Origin: Lachnospiraceae bacterium EP-SM-12S-S03
Lineage (GTDB): Bacteria > Bacillota > Clostridia > Lachnospirales > Lachnospiraceae
Reading direction: 5' to 3'
NCBI GenBank assembly: GCA_020540725.1
Contig: JAJBSL010000008.1
Span: 1-64,000, forward strand
Length of the DNA stretch: 64,000 nt
This document shows positions 1 through 7,756 of the stretch, piece after piece. Position 1 is the first letter of the stretch. Each line of letters begins with the position of its first letter. The notes below the pieces were generated by a model. It was not told the DNA's origin, made no database searches, and worked only from the letters and a program-made list of their open reading frames with translations. The translations under genes and the position numbers were made by a program.

Positions 1-41
1 TTTGACTTAACTTTTTAGACTATTATCTCAAACATCAAAAT

Positions 42-659
42 TTAAAGAAAGGTACTTGCTATTGAGCGTTTACGTAATTTCGATAACAGTTCCATATCTT
101 CTTTAGAGTTCGGGTTTATCATTTTCACGACTTGATAAGGTGTCTTATACTTATGTCCCTCTATGCTTTCCCCAAACATATCCATGCTGTATAAATCATC
201 ATAGCGGTCTAACAGTTTTTGAAATTTCAAATGCTGAATAAATTCTTTAATCGGGTAAAGGTCGGACGCTTCAATGCTCTTTCCGTTGATATAATCTGTA
301 ATGTACTCCCGTAACTTTTCTAACTCATATTCCAGCCACTCTTCCTCGCTGTCAAAGAAGTTATCATAGTGTCCATGCTTCAATTCTGCATTTAGACGTT
401 CCTCTGCTCTTAAAAACTGACAGACTTCTTTTTCGGACTGATTGACATATTTCCATTCCCCCGACAACAATTCATTGGGTGTTACGTCCAGCACTTCCAT
501 TATCTTTTCCAGCGTTTCATAAGCAGGATAGTTCAACCCTCTTTCAATCTTGGAAAGGCTCTGCATATTGATACCGATTTTGTCCGCAAGCTCCTGTTGT
601 TTCATTCCTCTAAATTTTCTTATGGTCTGTATATTATTTCCTAAATGGCTTATTTTCAT
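42..659 (-). CDS. XRE-family transcriptional regulator of the mobile element
   Basis: An HTH_3/XRE DNA-binding domain fills residues 4-65 (motif QQELADKIGI, then LSKIERG). It is followed by a region of about 140 residues, acidic and helical, with no recognised domain. Start: the ATG at 659 is preceded by GGAGGG with an 8-base spacer; an upstream in-frame start at 674 overlaps that ribosome site and is less likely. The gene points away from the relaxase and from the strong promoter at 743-771, the usual arrangement for a repressor controlling excision or transfer. Inference: it binds the TAAGCA repeats between the divergent units. The C-terminal part has no ImmA-type protease signature, so induction by proteolysis cannot be claimed. 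Confidence 0.75.
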   Translation of the reverse strand: MKISHLGNNIQTIRKFRGMKQQELADKIGINMQSLSKIERGLNYPAYETLEKIMEVLDVTPNELLSGEWKYVNQSEKEVCQFLRAEERLNAELKHGHYDNFFDSEEEWLEYELEKLREYITDYINGKSIEASDLYPIKEFIQHLKFQKLLDRYDDLYSMDMFGESIEGHKYKTPYQVVKMINPNSKEDMELLSKLRKRSIASTFL

Positions 660-708
660 TGCATAACCCTCCATATCTCGTTATATCTTTGCTGTTATAA
701 GTCTATCA

Positions 709-792
709 TGCTTAATATGATTTGTAAAGATAAAAAAAGATGTTGACAAATAAGCATATAAGAATTACTATGTTCTTGTAATCAAATAAGCA
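709..792 (+). promoter_or_regulatory. Divergent control region: strong promoter with TAAGCA repeats
   Basis: A textbook sigma-A promoter reads rightwards, toward oriT and the relaxase: TTGACA at 743-748, a 17-base spacer, TACTAT at 766-771. The nonamer AAATAAGCA occurs at 748-756, inside the promoter, and again at 784-792. Its core in the opposite orientation (TGCTTA) is at 709-714. The repeats sit between the XRE gene and the mobilization genes, so they are candidate operators for that regulator (inference). Confidence 0.55.
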
Positions 793-901
793 CAATAGAA
801 TGAAATACAAAAACATTCAAAAAGAAATGACTGTCTGATTAAACTCATAGATATGAATAATGGTTGGAATGGAACTTGTTAGAAAAGGCAAAACAGGACT
901 A

Positions 902-988
902 GCTGACAAAGCATTGCAGGACTGTTGGCGTGCGTGAGCAAAAACGCCATGACGGCTTGCCGTCAAAGGACAGAAATGCTTTGTCGGC
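902..988. other. Branched palindromic structure next to oriT (candidate single-strand origin or accessory oriT site)
   Basis: Outer arms of 14 bases (902-915 and 975-988; GCTGACAAAGCATT against its complement with one mismatch) enclose two further perfect hairpins. These are TGGCGT/ACGCCA (926-931 and 944-949) and GACGGC/GCCGTC (951-956 and 959-964, 2-base loop). Together they would fold as a three-way junction on single-stranded DNA. There is no ORF here. In ICEBs1 and Tn916, single-strand origins that restart synthesis after rolling-circle transfer lie close to oriT; by position and folding this is a candidate for such a site. That role is inference. Confidence 0.45.
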
Positions 989-1011
989 TGGCGATCCAGC
1001 GAGCCTTATCT

Positions 1012-1039
1012 GTGCCCCCGTTATCTAACAGGGGGGCAC
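1012..1039. other. oriT: Origin of transfer (oriT), Tn916/ICEBs1 type
   Basis: The inverted repeat GTGCCCCC (1012-1019) / GGGGGCAC (1032-1039) surrounds a small inner palindrome GTTA-TC-TAAC (1020-1029). C-run / TCTAACA / G-run palindromes of this kind are the hallmark of the oriT sites nicked by the NicK/Orf20 (MobT) relaxases of ICEBs1 and Tn916, and are normally found just upstream of the relaxase gene, as here. The exact nick position cannot be read with certainty. Confidence 0.7.
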
Positions 1040-1182
1040 TATTTCACAAAAGACAAGTCAAAAACCATGCAACCCCAAAGCTGTAAGGAGTAATGAGGAG
1101 TTTTAAGAAGATAGTAACTTCACACTTTTTTGAAAGGCGGTTTACAGGTATTTCAAGGCTATTGTGGGATTGGAGGAATACA

Positions 1183-2325
1183 ATGAACAATTTAGAATTT
1201 GCACTTGAAATGAAGAACAAACGTCTTGCCAGCGGTCTTTCACAAGGAGAGCTTGCAAGTCTTACCCATGTATCAAGATATAGTATCAACCGCTTTGAGA
1301 ACGGAAAAGCCAACGCCAGCAAGGAAACACAAAATATTATCCTGCGTTGTCTGAATTACTATGTCTGTGATAACCCTTTTTATCTGCTCGTGGATTATCT
1401 GTCTGTCCGTTTCCCAACGACTGACGCATTGGAAGTTATCCGAAAAGTGCTTGGCATGAAAGCAGATTATTTTATCCATTATGACTATGGATATTATGGC
1501 TATAAAGAGCATTACGCCTACGGGGAAATCAAGGTTATGGCTTCTGATGATGAGCACATGGGCGTATTCTTGGAATTAAAAGGAGCAGGCTCACGCAACA
1601 TGGAATATGTCTTACAGGCACAGAACAGGGATTGGTATTCATTTTTAAACCGCTGTATTGACTGTGGCGGTGTTATCCGACGTTTTGACTTGGCAATCAA
1701 CGATATGTGCGGTCTGCTGGATATTCCCGTTTTGTCTGAAAAATACAAAAATGGCGGTGCGGATTGTCGCTGTAAAAACTATGAAAATGTGCAAGGCGGT
1801 AAACTAAGCGGAAAAAACCGCAATTTAGCAAGCACCCTTTATATCGGCTCAAAGTCAAGCACAAAATATTTCTGCCTGTATGAAAAACAAAAGGAACAGG
1901 CAACTAAAAAGAAACATACGGATATTATCAACCGTTTTGAAATTCGTCTGCGTGACAAAAAGGCAGTACAGGCAGTTGAAGAATTGTTATTGACGTATAA
2001 CCCTCATGGGCTGGTGTTTTACCTCATTACCGATTTTGTGGAATTTCCCGACTATCCATTGTGGGAGATATTCATTTCCCATGATAATTTACCTTTTGAA
2101 ATGAACCCTGTACCTGTCAATATGGAACGCACTCTGCAATGGCTGGAAAGACAGGTCATGCCGTCCATTGTGATGATAGAAGAAATCGACAGGCTGACAG
2201 GTTCAAACTATATGAAAATGATTGATGAATGTACCCACCTTTCCGAAAAACAGGAAATGCTTGTGGAGCAGATGTGTACGGACATAGCAGACGTAATCGA
2301 AAGTGAGGGGGTGTTTTATGAGTAA
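1183..2325 (+). CDS. mobT: MobT-type relaxase (Tn916 Orf20 / ICEBs1 NicK class, Rep_trans family)
   Basis: Protein of 380 residues with an N-terminal XRE-type HTH (about residues 5-60, motif [20 protein letters not shown]) followed by a replication-initiation-factor (Rep_trans) domain, the architecture of Tn916 Orf20. Such proteins nick oriT, stay bound to the 5' end, and act like rolling-circle replication initiators. The start at 1183 has TGGAGG six bases upstream; the longer reading from 1093 adds 30 residues without a ribosome site. The stop overlaps the excisionase start by 8 bases, so the two are translationally coupled. The catalytic tyrosine was not pinpointed by eye. Confidence 0.85.
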   Translation: MNNLEFALEMKNKRLASGLSQGELASLTHVSRYSINRFENGKANASKETQNIILRCLNYYVCDNPFYLLVDYLSVRFPTTDALEVIRKVLGMKADYFIHYDYGYYGYKEHYAYGEIKVMASDDEHMGVFLELKGAGSRNMEYVLQAQNRDWYSFLNRCIDCGGVIRRFDLAINDMCGLLDIPVLSEKYKNGGADCRCKNYENVQGGKLSGKNRNLASTLYIGSKSSTKYFCLYEKQKEQATKKKHTDIINRFEIRLRDKKAVQAVEELLLTYNPHGLVFYLITDFVEFPDYPLWEIFISHDNLPFEMNPVPVNMERTLQWLERQVMPSIVMIEEIDRLTGSNYMKMIDECTHLSEKQEMLVEQMCTDIADVIESEGVFYE

Positions 2326-2524
2326 TGCACAGGATATTCCCGTATGGGAAAAATACACCCTTACCATTGAAGAAGCGTCAAAGTATTTCCGTATCGGAGA
2401 AAACAAGTTAAGACGATTGGCAGAGGAAAACAAGGACGCTGGCTGGCTCATTATGAATGGCAACCGCATACAGATTAAACGCCGACAGTTTGAACAGGTT
2501 ATAGACAAATTGGACGCAATCTAG
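2318..2524 (+). CDS. xis: Excisionase, Tn916 Xis family
   Basis: A 68-residue winged-helix excisionase, nearly the same as Tn916 Xis over its central part ([20 protein letters not shown], then [13 protein letters not shown]). Xis bends DNA at the element ends and directs the integrase toward excision. The start at 2318 uses GAGGGGG as ribosome site; the open frame extends to 2303 only through that site. It overlaps the relaxase stop and is followed 75 bases later by the integrase. Confidence 0.9.
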   Translation: MSNAQDIPVWEKYTLTIEEASKYFRIGENKLRRLAEENKDAGWLIMNGNRIQIKRRQFEQVIDKLDAI

Positions 2525-2599
2525 TGAAAAAGGAGCTGGTATATGTTATGATGAGAACAAGTCATATCGGGACTCTTTCAGAAGTGGAAAGGAGCGAAG

Positions 2600-3796
2600 A
2601 TGAGCGAAAAAAGACGGGATAATAAAAACCGTGTTTTACGCAATGGAGAGAGTCAACGTAAAGACGGAAGATATATGTATAAGTATGTAGATAATGCTGG
2701 AAATGTGAAATATGTGTATAGTTGGAAACTGGTAAAAACCGATACAGTTCCACAAGGCGCAAAAGACGATATTCCTTTACGGGATAAGGAGAAGCAGATA
2801 CGTAAAGATTTAGAAGATGATATTGTTTCTTCGGGTGGAGATATGACAGTCTTGGAGCTTGTGAAAAAATATATTTCACAGAAAACAGGCGTAAGGCATA
2901 ATACAGAAGCAAACTATAAATTTGTTATCAATATCATTGCCAAAGAAGCCTTTGGAAAAAAGCGGATTGACAAGGTAAAACTATCAGACGCAAAAGGCTG
3001 GCTTATTAAATTACAGGCAGACGGCAGAGGGTACAGTAGTATTCATTCTATTCGTGGTGTTGTAAGACCAGCGTTTCAAATGGCTGTTGATGATGATTTG
3101 ATACGAAAGAACCCTTTTGAATTTCAGCTTGCAACGGTGGTTGTCAATGACAGCGTAACGAGAGAAGCTATCACAAGAAAGCAGGAGAGAGCGTTTCTTG
3201 AATTTGTAAAGCAGGACAAGCACTTTCGTAAGTATTATGAGGGCATTTACATTCTATTCAAGACAGGACTTCGTATTTCGGAATTTGTTGGATTGACGAT
3301 TTCTGATATTGATTTAGAAAAAGGTGTTATCAATGTCAATCATCAGTTGCAACGCAAGCGTAATATGGAATATATTATAGAGGACACAAAGACAGACAGC
3401 GGTACAAGACTTGTGCCTATGACTGATGAGGTAAAAGCGTGTTTTCGTAAGATTATTCAAAATCGTAAAAAGCCAAAATCAGAACCTATGATAGACGGTA
3501 AAAGCGGTTTCCTGTATTTAGATAAAAATGATATGCCTATGGTTGCTTTACATTGGGAGAAATATTTTCAGCATATTTGCGAGAAGTATAATAAAATATA
3601 TAAACAGGAATTACCTAAAATCACACCTCATGTTTGCCGACATACCTTTTGTTCTAATATGGCAAAGTCGGGAATGAACCCTAAGACATTACAGAAGATT
3701 ATGGGACATTCTGATATAGGAGTTACGCTGAATACATACACGCACTTGGACTTTGACGATATTCAAAAAGAGATGAAAGAAGTCTGCAATCGGTAA
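2600..3796 (+). CDS. int: Tyrosine integrase, Tn916 Int family
   Basis: 398 residues, collinear with Tn916 Int (405). The first 70 residues are the arm-binding domain, followed by a core-binding SAM-like domain (about 80-170) and the catalytic domain. Active-site residues are all visible: R225 (in KTGLRISEF), K264, H344-x-x-R347, H370 and the nucleophile Y380. It integrates and excises the element at AT-rich targets or specific attB sites. The ribosome site AAAGGAG precedes the ATG. The stop is followed at once by the GTTGTAAA repeats, as expected for arm sites at the element end. Confidence 0.92.
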   Translation: MSEKRRDNKNRVLRNGESQRKDGRYMYKYVDNAGNVKYVYSWKLVKTDTVPQGAKDDIPLRDKEKQIRKDLEDDIVSSGGDMTVLELVKKYISQKTGVRHNTEANYKFVINIIAKEAFGKKRIDKVKLSDAKGWLIKLQADGRGYSSIHSIRGVVRPAFQMAVDDDLIRKNPFEFQLATVVVNDSVTREAITRKQERAFLEFVKQDKHFRKYYEGIYILFKTGLRISEFVGLTISDIDLEKGVINVNHQLQRKRNMEYIIEDTKTDSGTRLVPMTDEVKACFRKIIQNRKKPKSEPMIDGKSGFLYLDKNDMPMVALHWEKYFQHICEKYNKIYKQELPKITPHVCRHTFCSNMAKSGMNPKTLQKIMGHSDIGVTLNTYTHLDFDDIQKEMKEVCNR

Positions 3797-3911
3797 GTTG
3801 TAAAGTTGTAAAATAGGGGTAGTTTTACAACTTATTTTACAACTTTTGACTGCCAAAACATGAGAATTTATAAGAAGATACAGAAACTACAAGAAAAATG
3901 AAAGTTGTAAA
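3797..3911. repeat. Cluster of GTTGTAAA octamers at the integrase end (candidate Int arm-binding sites and element end)
   Basis: The octamer GTTGTAAA occurs at 3797-3804 and 3805-3812 and again at 3904-3911. Its complement TTTACAAC occurs at 3824-3831 and 3836-3843. The inner copies form perfect 10-12 base stems (for example 3803-3814 with 3834-3845). Tn916 Int binds short direct repeats near the element ends through its N-terminal domain, so these are probable arm-type sites. The 3804-3832 hairpin could also act as an int terminator. The core attachment site was not identified. Confidence 0.5.
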
Positions 3912-3959
3912 AATCCTTTAAATATAAGGAAATACGACGATTTGAGGAGATATAAGAAC

Positions 3960-4433
3960 ATGATAAAAATACTATTCATCTGCCACGGCAATATTTGCCG
4001 CAGCACCATGTCCCAATTTGTTTTTCAGGACATGATCAACAAGCGTGGTCTTACAGACCAGTTTTACATCAATTCTGCTGCCACAAGCAGAGAGGAGATC
4101 GGTAACGGCCCGCATTACGGAACTGTGAATAAGATGCGTGAAGCCGGAATACCGGTTCTTCCGCACCATGCAGTTCAGATGACAAAGAAAGACTACAAAG
4201 ACTACGATTATTTAATCGGGATGGATGAGGCTAACATCCGCAACATGACAAAAATCTCCGGAGGTGATCCGGATGGAAAGATTCACATGCTGCTTGATTT
4301 CAGCGATGAACCGAGAGCGATTGCAGATCCCTGGTATACAGAAAATTTCGATGTCACATACAATGACGTGGTAGAAGGATGCGAAGCGCTCCTTTCTTTT
4401 TTGATGCGTAAGAAGGAACTTTGGAGTCTGTAA
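3960..4433 (+). CDS. Low-molecular-weight protein-tyrosine phosphatase
   Basis: 157 residues. The P-loop C8-HGNIC-R14-S at the N-terminus fits the CX5R(S/T) signature, and the general-acid aspartate is in the DPWY motif near residue 128. The cytoplasmic enzyme removes phosphate from tyrosine; relatives act on exopolysaccharide tyrosine kinases or stress proteins. The start at 3960 has GAGGAG upstream; an earlier TTG at 3942 lies inside it. It is the first chromosomal gene after the mobile element, so its native promoter may have been separated from it by the insertion. No partner kinase is in the window. Confidence 0.88.
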   Translation: MIKILFICHGNICRSTMSQFVFQDMINKRGLTDQFYINSAATSREEIGNGPHYGTVNKMREAGIPVLPHHAVQMTKKDYKDYDYLIGMDEANIRNMTKISGGDPDGKIHMLLDFSDEPRAIADPWYTENFDVTYNDVVEGCEALLSFLMRKKELWSL

Positions 4434-4522
4434 AGATCAAGACATTTGTCGTTTGCACATAGCACATTCTATCACTGAAATTTGATTTCATAGTTTAACA
4501 CTATAAGGAAAGGACGGATATC

Positions 4523-5344
4523 ATGGCTCTTTTACAGGTGAATTGCTTCTCTGATGTATTAGGGAAATGCGTGAATTTTAATGTGATCCTTCCGCAGAGA
4601 ACAAAAAATCAGATCGGACTTGCAGGCATGCAGACTTCTTCCGAAGCGGACAATGACAAGTGCTTGGGAGAATATCCGGTATTGTATCTGCTGCACGGTA
4701 TGTCGGATGATTATACATGTTGGATGCGGAGAACATCCATTGAACGTTATGTCAGCAAGTTAAATCTTGCGGTTGTCATGCCGGATGGGGATTTAAGCTG
4801 GTACACGAACACAACTTATGAACAAAAATATTTGAAACATATTGCAGAAGAACTTCCGGCGATATGCCGGGACTTTTTCCCGAATATTTCTTCTATGAGG
4901 GAGAAGACGTTTATTGCGGGGAATTCTATGGGTGGGTATGGCGCGTTTAAAATTGCGCTTACTTACCCAGAACGATTCGGCTATGCTGCAGGACTTTCGG
5001 CTGCATTTTCATTGCAGGACGTGTTGGAGCAAAATATTGCAGAAGAGGTAGATACTGGATTTTGGAAAGGGATTTTCGGCTCTTTGGAACATTTGGAAGA
5101 GTCAGAACATGCCATTCCCGTTCTTGCGAGAAAACGAATGAAAGAAACAAAAGATAGTTCTATACTTCCGAAACTATATGTCTGCTGTGGTACGGAAGAT
5201 GTTTTGTACGCATCACAGAAAGAAGTGGCAGAGGAATTAATTGACATAGGATATGCATTGACTTATCGTGAAAGAAATGGTGGGCATAACTGGACGTTTT
5301 GGGATGAAGAGATTCCGAGAGTCCTGCATTGGCTTCCGATATAA
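4523..5344 (+). CDS. Putative esterase (esterase D / tributyrin esterase-like alpha/beta hydrolase)
   Basis: 273 residues with the alpha/beta-hydrolase plan: oxyanion-side motif LLHGMSDD, nucleophile serine in GNSMGG, an acid in CCGTEDVLY and the catalytic histidine in GGHNWTFW. The family holds S-formylglutathione hydrolases and feruloyl/acetyl esterases; the substrate cannot be read from sequence. There is no signal peptide, so it is cytoplasmic. It stands alone, 89 bases after the phosphatase, with its own AAGGAAAGGA ribosome site. The 120 bases downstream hold no gene. Confidence 0.8.
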   Translation: MALLQVNCFSDVLGKCVNFNVILPQRTKNQIGLAGMQTSSEADNDKCLGEYPVLYLLHGMSDDYTCWMRRTSIERYVSKLNLAVVMPDGDLSWYTNTTYEQKYLKHIAEELPAICRDFFPNISSMREKTFIAGNSMGGYGAFKIALTYPERFGYAAGLSAAFSLQDVLEQNIAEEVDTGFWKGIFGSLEHLEESEHAIPVLARKRMKETKDSSILPKLYVCCGTEDVLYASQKEVAEELIDIGYALTYRERNGGHNWTFWDEEIPRVLHWLPI

Positions 5345-5463
5345 CGGATATAACTCTTGAAAATTACGGACGATTTTCCATACTGTTCATCAAACCTTAA
5401 GATTTTCACAAAGTTCTTTTCAAATTTATATGGTAACATAGCCATATAAAGGAGATCTAAACT

Positions 5464-6168
5464 ATGCGTACATTAAGAAAAATAATAAAAGTACTTGTTC
5501 TGATTTGTCTCATTGCCGGAATTGCCGCTTGCTCTTATCTCATACACGAAGGATATGACATGTATAAAACGGCAGTGGAGAAAGAACCCATTGCTCAGAA
5601 AGTTGAGGAAATACGAAGCCGGGATAATTACACGAAAATTGATGAGCTTCCACAAATATATCTGGACGCCATTGTTTCGGTGGAAGACCACAGATTCTAC
5701 TCACACCCTGGCGTTGATATTCTCGCAATTGGCAGGGCTGCGATAAATGATATCAAAGCCATGAGTCTGGTGGAAGGCGGAAGCGGCATTACTCAGCAAT
5801 TATGTAAAAATCTGTATTTCACACAGGAAAAGAAGTTTACAAGGAAGATTGCAGAAGTCTTCATGTCCTTTGAGTTTGAGAAAAAGTATACAAAGGATGA
5901 AATATTGGAACTTTATGTGAATTCTATTTACTTTGGGAATAATTATTACTGTGTCAAAGATGCAAGTCTTGGATATTTCGGGAAGCTTCCGAAGGATATG
6001 AATGATTACGAAAGTACGTTACTTGCGGGAATTCCGAATGCTCCATCGGCTTATGCGCTTACAAAGAATCCAGACCTGGCACATCAACGCCAGAAACGTG
6101 TTTTAGAAAAAATGGTAAAATACAATTACCTTACACAAAAAGAAGCAGAAGCAATCATGCATAATTAG
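5464..6168 (+). CDS. Monofunctional peptidoglycan glycosyltransferase (GT51)
   Basis: 234 residues. One N-terminal membrane anchor (about residues 8-28) is followed by a GT51 domain. The catalytic glutamate lies in VEDHRFYSHPG and the second family motif reads GGSGITQQL, with G in place of the usual T/S of GGSTITQQ. No transpeptidase domain follows, so it polymerizes lipid II into glycan chains without cross-linking. The ribosome site AAGGAG is 8 bases before the ATG. A strong hairpin follows the stop directly. Confidence 0.88.
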   Translation: MRTLRKIIKVLVLICLIAGIAACSYLIHEGYDMYKTAVEKEPIAQKVEEIRSRDNYTKIDELPQIYLDAIVSVEDHRFYSHPGVDILAIGRAAINDIKAMSLVEGGSGITQQLCKNLYFTQEKKFTRKIAEVFMSFEFEKKYTKDEILELYVNSIYFGNNYYCVKDASLGYFGKLPKDMNDYESTLLAGIPNAPSAYALTKNPDLAHQRQKRVLEKMVKYNYLTQKEAEAIMHN

Positions 6169-6186
6169 GAACGCCACACATATATT
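6161..6186 (+). promoter_or_regulatory. Candidate sigma-E (mother-cell) promoter for yqfC-yqfD
   Basis: CATATATT at 6179-6186 resembles the sigma-E -10 consensus, with ATA at 6161-6163 fifteen bases upstream as a possible -35. The start point near 6192 would fall in the hairpin loop, so a transcript from here lacks the left arm and leaves the yqfC start free. In Bacillus subtilis yqfC and yqfD are sigma-E dependent. Pattern match only. Confidence 0.35.
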
Positions 6187-6214
6187 ACTATAAAGTAAGA
6201 CTATGTGTGGCGTT
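6170..6214. terminator. 13-bp stem terminator after the glycosyltransferase, abutting yqfC
   Basis: AACGCCACACATA (6170-6182) pairs perfectly with 6202-6214, and the loop contains a second short stem. It is followed by TTTGTT. The 3' arm ends four bases before the yqfC start codon. Confidence 0.65.
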
Positions 6215-6218
6215 TGTT

Positions 6219-6485
6219 ATGAAAGATTCTCTGAAAACCAAAATGGCAGCCGCAACAAACCTGCCCAAAGACGTAGTGCTTGGAGTTCCCATACTGACCA
6301 TGACCGGGCGAATGGAACTTTGTATAGAAAATTACAAAGGAATCATTGAATATACGGATGTTCTGATTCGGGTTCGGAGTAAATCCGGTCAAATCAAAGT
6401 GTCCGGGAAGCGAATGCAGATTGAATATTATACGAACGATGAAATGAAGATTACAGGATACATCAAATCTGTAGAATATTGTTAG
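6219..6485 (+). CDS. yqfC: Sporulation protein YqfC (YabP/YqfC family)
   Basis: About 88 residues of the YabP/YqfC fold, with the typical segment LTMTGRMELCIENYKGI and a C-terminal beta-rich half. Its neighbours yqfD, phoH and ybeY follow in the order conserved across spore formers. The molecular role is unknown; it is made in the mother cell in Bacillus. No clear Shine-Dalgarno precedes the ATG at 6219; a GTG at 6207 lies within the terminator stem and is the alternative. The stop lies 29 bases before the yqfD start. Confidence 0.75.
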   Translation: MKDSLKTKMAAATNLPKDVVLGVPILTMTGRMELCIENYKGIIEYTDVLIRVRSKSGQIKVSGKRMQIEYYTNDEMKITGYIKSVEYC

Positions 6486-6514
6486 CAGAATCATCCATAC
6501 AAGGAGGAAATAAC

Positions 6515-7756
6515 GTGTTATTATCATTGATTCGATATATAAAAGGGTATCTGCGTATCCGGATCATCGGTTATTCACCAGAGAGATTTCTAAATCTTTG
6601 CAGTCACCATCATATTTATCTTTGGGGGCTGGAACCTTGTGGACACCACTATGAAATGTATATCAGTGTAACTGGATTTCGAAAACTAAAACCGATCATA
6701 AAAAAAACGAAGACAAAGGTAGTGATTTTAAAGCGGTACGGTCTTCCTTTTTTTTTACATAAATACCGAAAAAGAAAAGTATTTTTTGCCGGAGCAGCAG
6801 GCTGCGCCGTTTTTATTTACATCATGTCATCCTTTGTATGGAATATTCATATTGAAGGAAATTACACAAGAACAGATGAAACGATACTGGAGTACCTGGA
6901 AACAACAAAAGTGAGGCATGGTATGAGAAAATCTAAGATTCAATGCGCCCGCATTGTAAAAGATCTGCGAAAACATTTTGATGACATCATATGGGCATCT
7001 GCTTCAGTAGAAGGTACAAGACTTATTATACGAGTGAAAGAAAATACGGATACGATCACAGAAAAAACAGTAAGTAAGGAAGAAAAAGTGACGGATCTTA
7101 TCGCTTCAGAGGACGGAGAAGTAGTGGAGATCATCACAAGATCTGGTGTTCCTGCTGTGGAGGTAGGTGATAAAGTAAAAAAAGGAGATCTCTTAGTAAG
7201 CGGAAGAGTAGAGATTTTAAACGATGCAAAAGAAGTAACCGAATACCGATATCAGGCAGCAGATGCAGATGTTTATATAAAAACGGAAGAAAACTATAAT
7301 GAGTCGATTCCGGTTTATTACAATAAAAAAGTGTATACAGGGGAAAAAAAGGAGTCGGTCTTTCTACAGACAAGAAACCGTCTGTTGGAAGCAGGATTTT
7401 CTAAAAACAAATATGAGTATGCAGAAATTTTCACATCAGAAGAACAATTGAAACTAGGAGAGCACTTTTATTTTCCGATTTCCTATGGTCGAAGAACAAT
7501 CAAGGAGTATAAATTCAAAAAGGAAAAGAGAAAAGAAAAGGAAGTTCAGGAGATTTTGAGTAAGAATTTTCATGTGTTTTGCCGGGATTTGGAAAAAAAG
7601 GGGGTAGAAATTATCCGAAAAAATGTTAAAATATACAACGAGAGTCAATCTGCCAAAGCATCAGGAAGTCTTACACTGATCAAAAAGGCAGAGAAAAGAA
7701 GAGAGACTGAGATGATTCAGATAGAAGAGAAAAAAATCCCGGAAGGAGTTAACTAA
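6515..7756 (+). CDS. yqfD: Sporulation protein YqfD
   Basis: 413 residues: a cytoplasmic N-terminal part, one membrane segment (about residues 87-107), then an extracytoplasmic region with a hairpin/barrel-like part (VKKGDLLVSGRV) and a lysine/glutamate-rich coiled C-terminus. YqfD is a sporulation membrane protein found next to YqfC. The start is the GTG at 6515, preceded by AAGGAGG with a good spacer; the open frame extends upstream from 6479 but has no ribosome site there. It ends one base before phoH, so they are cotranscribed. Confidence 0.85.
   Translation: MLLSLIRYIKGYLRIRIIGYSPERFLNLCSHHHIYLWGLEPCGHHYEMYISVTGFRKLKPIIKKTKTKVVILKRYGLPFFLHKYRKRKVFFAGAAGCAVFIYIMSSFVWNIHIEGNYTRTDETILEYLETTKVRHGMRKSKIQCARIVKDLRKHFDDIIWASASVEGTRLIIRVKENTDTITEKTVSKEEKVTDLIASEDGEVVEIITRSGVPAVEVGDKVKKGDLLVSGRVEILNDAKEVTEYRYQAADADVYIKTEENYNESIPVYYNKKVYTGEKKESVFLQTRNRLLEAGFSKNKYEYAEIFTSEEQLKLGEHFYFPISYGRRTIKEYKFKKEKRKEKEVQEILSKNFHVFCRDLEKKGVEIIRKNVKIYNESQSAKASGSLTLIKKAEKRRETEMIQIEEKKIPEGVN

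Larger units (their letters stand above)
1..3915. mobile_element. Right part of a Tn916/ICEBs1-class mobilizable element (MobT relaxase, Xis, Int)
   Basis: Seen: in order, an XRE regulator on the minus strand, a palindrome-rich region with an ICEBs1/Tn916-like oriT repeat, a relaxase with N-terminal HTH, an excisionase and a tyrosine integrase, all close to Tn916 proteins. No coupling ATPase, VirB4, VirB6 or other transfer gene lies between relaxase and integrase, where Tn916 has its accessory and conjugation genes. Inference: this is an integrative mobilizable element that borrows a conjugation machine, or a heavily deleted ICE. The left end lies outside the window. The right boundary is somewhere between the integrase stop and the phosphatase gene at 3960, and no exact attachment site could be fixed. 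Confidence 0.75.

Noticed and set aside
2303..2317. Longer N-terminus for the excisionase starting at GTG 2303
   Set aside because: The added codons are the ribosome-binding site of the ATG at 2318, and Tn916 Xis begins at the shorter position.
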